From contig KN832870.1 of the NCBI GenBank assembly GCA_000827325.1, positions 186,001-250,000 of the forward strand: a DNA stretch of 64,000 nucleotides, read 5' to 3'. The position numbers were made by a program, and so were the translations under genes. The notes under the pieces are model-generated. The model saw only the letters and a list, made by a program, of their open reading frames with translations. It was not told the DNA's origin and did no database searches. Positions 56,588 to 64,000 of this stretch are shown piece after piece. The DNA comes from Oidiodendron maius Zn. Its lineage: Eukaryota > Ascomycota > Leotiomycetes > Myxotrichaceae. The stretch's first letter is position 1. The number at the start of each line of letters is the position of its first letter.

Positions 56588-59297
56588 TTATCCGAAGAAG
56601 GTTGTTCCAAAGTAGGACGTTCCAAGCTGTACCATCTGATTCATTCGAGCTAGATCTCCATTAGAAGCCTCATATGACTGGTCCCACCAGAGGTCGGTGC
56701 TATCCATCATATTGGTATCCATTACGCTGTCTGCAAGCCTCCCAGCCGTGTTTGGTGCGGCAGAAGATTGGCCATTACTATGGTCAGCTGCTTCTACTTG
56801 ATTTCCTTCCGCAATATCACTGATTGACATATCTTCCCCTGGAATACCTCCTCCCGCTGTACCAAATTCTCGAGATGTATTTCGAATGTTATTGAACGAA
56901 AGTCGCATTTCTGGATCGGGGACGATAAACGAACGAGAAACAGGACTCGGCCGTTCTTGTAATGCTGAATGTATGGCGGATTCTTGGGCCGAGTTATTCT
57001 GGCCCACAGGCCGCCAAGCCATTTTTTCGCCCCTTTGAGACGTGTTAATTTGGGAGGAGTCTCGTTGTGCGCGAGCTAGAGTCTCCAGATGAGGCTGGGA
57101 CAGCATTTGTTTCGTTTGAGGATCAGCAATATATGTAAAGATGTCCGTAGCTCCGGCACCTTTGAGCGTCCCTTCGTGGGAGACAATCTTCTCGACATCT
57201 GTAGGTTCATTGTTGAATGCTCTATTTGGCTCCTTGTCACTCCTTGCAGTATCATCGATACTCAGTCCTCTAGAGGCGAAGAGCAATTTCAGCGAGTTCC
57301 ACTAAGGCCATTAGCTCAGTGCGAGATGGGGATATTTGTGCGCACCAGGTCTTGAAGAGGAGTCCAGTACTCCTTCAGGCGTTGCAAGATACATAGTGCG
57401 GCTTTCAACCTGCTCGTATACCGAACTTGAAGTCTCTGCTGAGCGACAAGGGACTTGAATTGAACAGTAGAGCTCACGAACATGCAGTACCCAACGATAC
57501 TTGGTAGTCGTGAAATATCAGGCCGTCTAAATAAGAAGGTAGAAGCCATATCCAGAATAGATGTGGCATGCGTAACTGATTCTTCAACCGATAATTGCAC
57601 CAGTAATTTCGAGATATGAGGATTGGATAAGTTATTAGAGAATATGGGCACAAGAGAGGAGTGCAAAACACATGAACAAAGGTGATATAGACAATGCAAT
57701 GAGAATATTCTATACGCATCAAGGTTTGGAGACTGGAATGGAGCTGAACTCGAAAATGGGAATGCAACTGAAAGTTGCTCAAAGAGAAGTTTAAGTCGTC
57801 GGTCCAACTCCCAGAATTCCGCAAGTCGTCCCGGACAATTATCTTCTTTACGGCCATGGTTGACAAAGCGATGAACCTCCCGCCTAGGAGTGATTTAGCC
57901 AACACTAGAGAAAGGGGATTCTGTGTGTATACCATAAGCCAAAGAGCTTTATAAAATGGCCCACTATAGAAGGTTGAGGGTCTATTGGCCCAGAGTTTTG
58001 CATATTACCAGAGTCATCAAAGTATTCAGATGGAGTCGGCTTTCCTGCGGCGTACGAGTTCTCGTCGGATGGCAACAGCAATCCAGCGACTTCCTTCCAA
58101 GGATCGGCTTTGAAAGTGATATCTTGACTGATGCAGCTGGTAATCCAACTTGACCAATAACAGCGCCTTTGGAGCTCACCCAATAAGCTAGGCTCATTCA
58201 TCCCATAAGAGGGACCATTTTGGAGGTGGAATTTCAAGAGATGAGCCGTTCTATAGGCAATATCTGGTAAATGTTACGAAGTAGAGCTGATTATCTGTGG
58301 TTGGCACTCACGTGCGTGCATATAAGCCCTATCTGCTTTACTGACAGAGAACCAGTACAACGTCAAATTCTGGCAGGCCTGGATTGTCTCCAAACGAGGT
58401 ACATCTGCTTGTATGAGCACTCGCTGGCTGGCGGCTATTGCCCATTCCGAGCCCTGTTTATTTGAGTCTGCAGCAGAGAACAACGATATACCCAACTCAT
58501 TCCTATCCTCACCTGCATCTGTCTGAGGTTGCCCTGGTGCTGGGCGGATGAAGCTAGAGGTAATTCAGCCTTTGCAAGTTGACTATTATTGAGGAGGGAG
58601 ATATACATTGACGCAAGTGCAAATATGCTAAGAGACACAAAATCCGGAACTTTATTTGCCGCATAATCCGAGAGAAAAGTCTCTTTGTGGAAAAGCAAAG
58701 TGGCGTTGTACAGGCGCAGGAAATAAATTTCAAAGAGGAATGTGGCTACTTCTAATGATGGCAAGGTTGTTGCCATTAATCCTTCACGAAGTGGCATTGT
58801 AGGAGGCTGGTGGGCCTCTGGCGCAGTCCAGCTTCTGTCCCGATGGCCGGCATCTGCTTCTCCTGACCGGTCTATCGGGCTAGCAGCTTCTTCTGAAAGC
58901 TGCTGCTGTTGGTGTGGACTTCTCGAGCTCTCTGCCCGCCGATAGGTACTTGGTCTGGCATTGTACAACCTCCGAGCTGCTAAGAGTTTCCGGTCTGGTG
59001 GCTGCGGATATTCGCAGTAGGCTGCAACGGACCTGCATCTTTTGCACGCCGGTTGGTCGCGCGAACAGCGTAGCTATGAAAGACAGTAAGGTACAAATTA
59101 GTTCGTTACCACCGTAAAGATAATGCGCCTTGCCAACTGCTTGCTGATTCGGAAACTCCTCGTTCGCAGCAGTGGAACGCGAAGGCCAGACTCACTTTCT
59201 GTTTACGGCACCGGCAGCAGGCGGTTACTGATAAGGACGTTAATCCTTCCTGCCTTGCGGATGGCGAATGGCCAGCCGTGGAAGAATCGCCGTCCAT
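56588..59297 (-). CDS. Zn2Cys6 transcription factor with fungal-specific MHR domain
   Basis: Six exons (59196-59297, 58513-59073, 58312-58453, 57933-58263, 57346-57883, 56588-57301) join in frame to about 795 residues, a normal length. The zinc cluster is split by the first intron: ACCRCRKQK, then LRCSRDQPACKRCRSVAAYC, giving C-x2-C-x6-C-x6-C-x2-C-x6-C. A Gln-rich linker (SPHQQQQLSEE) follows. The MHR has FLFEIYFLRLYNATLLFHKE, QRVLIQADVPRLETIQACQN and YMHAHIAYRTAHLLKFH, then GELQRRCYWSSWITSCISQD. The C terminus is low-complexity and acidic to polar, a likely activation region. It converges on the SDR at 54810-55913. Intact. Targets unknown. Confidence 0.9.
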
Positions 59298-61740
59298 GGT
59301 GGATCAAGGGTATCGTACGGATTGTGATATTGTTACCGGTCCGAAGGTATCAGATGCTATTGCAATATGCCTTCACCTTGTGACGAATCTTCCAGGTAAT
59401 TTGTTCATTACGTATCCATCGGGCCGGCTCATACACTTGTTGGCTCCACTAGTGAACCACAAATCAGGTGAATCTGGACAATCGCTTACTAATACCGCAG
59501 GACTGCAATTTGGTCAATGGTTTGGGCTTGCGAATTTGTAAGTAAACCCCTAGTAATTGAGAAAGGGATTTGTGCTAATCTGTCTATTTCAAATTCTTGG
59601 TTGAAGCATACAATATACTGAGATTATGTTGAATCCATCATCAGCACACATAGATATCTTTATACAACACTGCAATTAAACATAGCTCCTACAATGATCA
59701 AGTGATATGTTCAAGCTGCCACTGAACGTCAAAGTTCAGGCACTCACTTTTTGAGCTCTTTGGCATGTATTATTGTCGCTCGAGCTACGGCAGAGGCATT
59801 TCTTCACTTCTAATTCGCTGTGTAGTGACTAATCATAGGCTCCGCATTTCTCCATAGGTGTCGTTGTGGCGGAGGGAAACGCCAGTCCCACTGATTTTGC
59901 GTCCTTAATGAAGCTAGAGAACGAATAGCTTCACCCGCAATCTTCAGAAAAGCCGTTCCCACAGAACCCCGCTTCACGGCGGCGCATTTTTTCCGGATTA
60001 AGCGTAGCCTCCGAAGACCGCGTGCCAAGATATAGTGGATGCAGTAGGGTAATCCCTCAAGCACCGGGATAAGTATTAGCCGAGAGCAGAAAAACTTCTA
60101 ACCTTTATTATACCTCCTAGCAGGAAGGATAACGCTATGATATTATCCACAACTAGACCTCTAGAGGGATAGTTATGTCAGTGATTTCTTATCACATGAG
60201 ACTTATATCCGGCCTCCACTACAGTGCTAGGTAGGCCAGGCATGGTAGTAATAAGAACTGAGCAAGATGCAGAAGCAATAAAATAATATCTAGATATGCA
60301 ACCGGCTAAGGCGTGTCAAGAAGAAAGACACAGTGGCGTCCACCGCGCCTTGAGAATAGATTTGTGATTGATGATAGCTCTGTTCCTGGTAAGTAACAAA
60401 ATGTTAGGACAAGCACTAGGACTACAGTACTCACCCAGTCACCGATGTAGTGTACGTGATTACCGTATTGGGATGTTGTGGTTGATCCGAAGACATCGTC
60501 GGAACCATTTTTCTCAAAGCACTCAGAAGTAAGACTACTCCGCTATACCACCCTGCAAAATACTGTGCTCCAACTAGTCTCTCGTCTTGCCAAGTAAATT
60601 GCTCAAGGTTGGCGAGTCATGACTATTCCAATTATTCCACTTGCGGATGGCCCGCAAGGGTGTGGTCCGTTTCTTAACACGGTACATTTATAATACAATT
60701 CGGACTCAATCGGAGGTACTGACTGCATCGGGTATTTGCCTTTTCTTCACTAACGGGCGCATGTGGTTACAACGTGGTCGGTCCGTGTCTTGTGGCTAAT
60801 TAATACTGGTGTGGAATGGTTCGGTGCGGTGTGCGCTCGCCCCGAAATGACATAACGAATCCTTCGGAGATCTGCCGAATTTATAAGCCGCAAAACTATT
60901 TGCTGTTGTCTGTGCCTTCACCATGTTTCCCCTTTAACCTAATGGCATCCCGAATATTATAGTATGACCCACTTTCAAAACCCCCATCGACAACTGCCAA
61001 ACTTCCAAGCCAGCTAACCACACTGCTCCTTATCGTCTGCGCTATACTCCTTCACCAGTAGATCCCTGAACAATTAAGGACTAAGCATTGATTTTCTAGA
61101 ATATCTCACTCCAAAATGTTTCTTTAACAGTGAAACGGAGGTTGTAGTTCTCGTGTGATTTTCGGTGGTCCTTTCAACGTCATGACAAAGCCCTCAGAGA
61201 CTGCTCTTCCTAAGTATTTCGCACGCAGTACACTAAGCAACGGAAGGATATTGTTTTCTGGCCATAAACTACAGAGTAAAGTTATCTCTGTCTCTCTTTC
61301 CTTCACCTGGGAAGCTTGACTATTTCGATTACATACGGATGTGACGGCAAATGCCCGGTCACTGATGGCACACTGCTCTTTAATCTATGGTGTCTTCCGA
61401 ATGTGAATTTCGAGGACTAATAAAGACAGGGATATGGCAAATAATGATTCTATGAAATTAGAGACACATCTAAACAGAGTAATTGGAACTTCATCAAATT
61501 GTCATATATTTGTACTTAAGAAAAACGTCCAGGCAATTTCTCTGGTGCCAGCCAAGGGTCCAGCACTATAGTCTCTTAGAGGGTTTCTAAAACAAGTGTT
61601 CACATTGATTATTTGTAAATATAGCTACATATCTATAACCTCAACCGAGAAATCAAATAGAGCTTTCAAGGATTGCGGTAAAGTTAATTTGCAACTTTAG
61701 CGCATGACTTTGGAGCGCTTTCTCCTAAGAGCCGATTTAG
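59298..61740. other. Long intergenic region, no gene seen
   Basis: 2.4 kb without a frame worth calling. Open frames of 60-87 codons lack any domain. Upstream part holds the promoter of the regulator at 56588-59297. Confidence 0.5.
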
Positions 61741-62917
61741 TTAGTATTGGATATATTCATAAATCATGATAGTATGAAAAACGGGGCGAACATAATAAGT
61801 CAGATGAACCCCGTTATACACAGCATACTGGCCCAAAATAAGTAAATCAAGTAAACCATCTGAGCCAACGCTTGATACGACAGCTGATGAGTTAACTGTT
61901 GCCGTCATTGGTATCTGATTGATTCCTGGCTTCAGGGTGAAATTATTTAGAGTGCAATTGCCGATAACTCCTTCCTTTGATGTGGAGAGAAGCATTGTAA
62001 CGTTCCCCTGTTTAATATGTGAGTTTCTATTGGTATGGAGTATAAAGGTGGAAGTCTGTACAAGCTCTACAGTTACAATGGTAGGGTTTGGGAAAATTGC
62101 CACCCCACTCATATTGGGTTCCCCAGGTGCTGCTGATATATTCACTTTTGTATCTGTTATGTTGAAGCCTGGCAGGCCGTTGAGTCCTAGTCCAGTTACC
62201 TTGTTGTCTATGATCTATGGCAATATTAAACCTACCTTCGAACGTGAGGGATGAATTATAACTGATCTTGAAGACCGGTAGAGCTCCCTCGTGCAATTTT
62301 GACATACCCTCGATTCGTACGGTTAAATTCTCCTGGTTCAAAATTTGTATAGCGAAGTCAGTAACTTGATCGAAGTTAAGGACTGGTACTTTCTGATTGT
62401 CGATAGCGATATTCGTGTTTGGATGGCGAACATGAATCTGTGGCATGGCGATTTGCGTAATTGCATTTGGAGAAGCAGAACCATTTGTGACTAAGTGCAT
62501 AGACGCAATGAATGCGTCTATCGTCGGCGTGAAAATGCTGGAACTGTATTGTGTGGCATTGGCTGAAAGCGTAAAGGAATCCGGGGTTGGATTTAGGAAT
62601 TGCAGGCTGGAAAGGGTGAGAGTTGATGCGTTGATCCCATCCTGGGCTATTCTTGGCATACCAACATACACGCTAACCAGACAGAGACAAATCAGGTGGA
62701 TCTTCTACTCATGTGAAGGATGGATAACGTACAGGCACAGGGCAATGATGAGAGCCATGAGGCAGAGAATACTGGTATGTACCCACCACCAGCGGGCGCA
62801 ATGTCTTTTGATCTTCCGCCCCAGAATGGTAGGCTCAATATCAGCTTGAACTTCAACATGCTGGACCTCAATTTTCCCACCGTCGACAGGGGAACTATTG
62901 CCAGCAGATAATTCCAT
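61741..62917 (-). CDS. DUF3712 single-pass membrane protein
   Basis: Four exons (62709-62917, 62236-62672, 62062-62186, 61741-62007) give about 345 residues in frame. The N terminus is cytosolic and polar, followed by one membrane anchor (WWVHTSILCLMALIIALCLY). The lumenal or extracellular part matches the fungal DUF3712 layout: ASTLTLSSLQFLNPTPDSFT, FAIQILNQENLTV, LNGLPGFNITDTKVNISAAP, GVAIFPNPTIVTVELGNVTM, and NNFTLKPGINQIPMT. There are many N-glycosylation sequons (NAS, NAT, NGS, NLT, NSS, NCT). Function unknown in the family. The first intron would be only 36 nt (62673-62708), with a CTGAT branch site, which is unusually short. The extreme C terminus after LTYY is atypical, so a further 3' exon is possible. 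Confidence 0.82.
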
Positions 62918-63720
62918 GATGGCGATTGAGAGGGAGTGTCGCACTGGAAAATCGAGATACCAAGTGTGTGATGTCTAGCACGTAATATCAAAATAGGAGG
63001 AATAAGGACATTAGTAGTCCAGGGAGTGTGAAATATTGAGTACCAAGTAGCTCTGCAGCATTGTCGGCGGTGCCTGGTAGGTGGTATCGGAGTTGCCTGA
63101 TATTTGGTCAGCTTGATATTCAACAACCATTTGCAGCTCCCATTGAACCTTCATATCTCTGATTCTATTGGAAGAAGCTGCTACGATACTAAGAATTTCA
63201 GAAATCAATGGTGGCCGACACGTTTGTTAGCGACTCTCAGTGGGCTGTTAGATCATGATTGTACAAGCCTCCCCCTCATTTCCCCTCATCCCGCTTGGAC
63301 GCTAAGCTCAACTCGGAATTGGAGAAGGGCATGGGATTGTTGAATATAGGTCAGATGGTTGAATTTCTTCGTTCGGTCCGATCGTTTGGCTAGTTAGTAC
63401 ATTCGAGACTAGGGCGATCATCAAAGTAGATCTAACTGACAAGCAGGTATGCCAGATACCATTACGAAGACAGCGAGTAATCGATCTCTGGTAAATCATC
63501 TTACCTATCGGTATCGGGGTTGGGATTCTTGAATACATAACTTAGGCCTTCAGAGACACGGAAAATTTTAATAGCCAGGTTATGGAGGAGAAAGGCGAGC
63601 GATCTGGTGCAGTCTTCATGCGAGATCCTGCAAGCTTAGGATGTTCATTATACAGAGCACTGACCTTGAAATATCCTTAATAGAGCTCCACATATAGAAT
63701 ACATTGTAAAAATTAACCAT
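62918..63720. other. Intergenic or decayed 3' part of a membrane-protein gene
   Basis: Short fragments on the minus strand follow the membrane-protein start at 63942 but are broken by stops. No clean model could be built. Confidence 0.3.
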
Positions 63721-63942
63721 TTAAATATTAGACCTGAGACACAGCTCACATAATAGACGGCAGTGATGATCAGAACTTACAGCTGCTGCAATTAGGAGCA
63801 GGTTGTCTGCCTCTAAACCTTTGGTTAAAACGGTTTTGACATACATTCGCAAAGAGAAGAACAGCCATGTCAGCCAAAGTAACAGTCCTATCATAATCAC
63901 TATAACTTCAATTAGTATCTGAGTCTCTGAATACTGGACCAT
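63721..63942 (-). pseudogene. Rhodopsin-like membrane protein, N-terminal part, probably broken
   Basis: From an ATG at 63942 the frame encodes a first membrane segment (ILIEVIVIMIGLLLWLTWLF) and RMYVKTVLTKGLEADNLLLI, which resembles the first loop of fungal rhodopsin-like proteins (usually KxxxxDDxLLL). Immediately after IAAA the expected second helix continues in another frame (LIITAVYYVSCVSGLIFKWL). The GTAAGT at that point cannot act as a donor that restores it. Further downstream the sequence degenerates. Likely a decayed paralog of the gene at 11572-12917, but the family assignment rests on a short stretch. Confidence 0.4.
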
Positions 63943-64000
63943 TGCAATTAAGTCTCAACTAATCGTATTACAATTCCCACAACCCCTCCAAAAAGTCACC

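Overview
The window looks like a filamentous ascomycete (Pezizomycotina; Leotiomycetes or Sordariomycetes would fit, but this is a guess). The genes have short GT-AG introns, mostly 44-80 nt, with CTRAC/GCTAAT branch points. The families are typical of these fungi: HET domains, Zn2Cys6 and bZIP/DUF3425 regulators, the Pezizomycotina rhodopsin-like family and DUF3712. The DNA is gene-sparse and accessory in character: metabolic genes without an obvious housekeeping core, long empty spacers, several broken genes and nested transposon relics. Gene models were assembled by eye from reading frames and splice signals.

0-12.9 kb: an unrecognised minus-strand gene, a GH47 alpha-1,2-mannosidase with an apparent one-base frameshift, a decayed AtuA/DUF1446 gene, an intact Old Yellow Enzyme oxidoreductase, an 8-exon amino-acid/GABA-type permease and a rhodopsin-like membrane protein flanked by a 41-42 bp direct repeat. 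13.3-14.1 kb: a Tc1/mariner-type MITE sits inside the terminal inverted repeat of another small element. 14.5-27.2 kb: an SDR, a Tc1-like transposase relic, a bZIP/DUF3425 gene whose basic region and zipper are out of frame, a GMC oxidoreductase and a secreted type-B carboxylesterase.

27.5-32.5 kb: the most unusual segment. A fungal NLR-like gene (HET, NB-ARC, long array of near-identical TPRs) lies between two 45 bp inverted repeats that match at 43 of 45 positions, 4.95 kb apart, with no transposase visible inside. The gene carries a few in-frame stops of C-to-T type and an assembly gap in the repeats. 32.6-38.3 kb: an alpha/beta hydrolase, an SDR and a Baeyer-Villiger-type monooxygenase lie side by side and could form an alcohol-ketone-ester/lactone degradation set.

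38.3-43.9 kb: degenerate tandem repeats, a candidate small secreted protein with a Kex2 site and gene fragments. 43.9-49.4 kb: two divergently transcribed, distantly related P-loop GTPases followed by an intact HET gene, a possible nonself-recognition group. 49.8-50.6 kb: an orphan bHLH fragment beside a broken LTR retroelement end. 50.9-64 kb: two Zn2Cys6 regulators around a further SDR, a long empty spacer, a DUF3712 membrane protein and the decayed or partial start of another rhodopsin-like gene.
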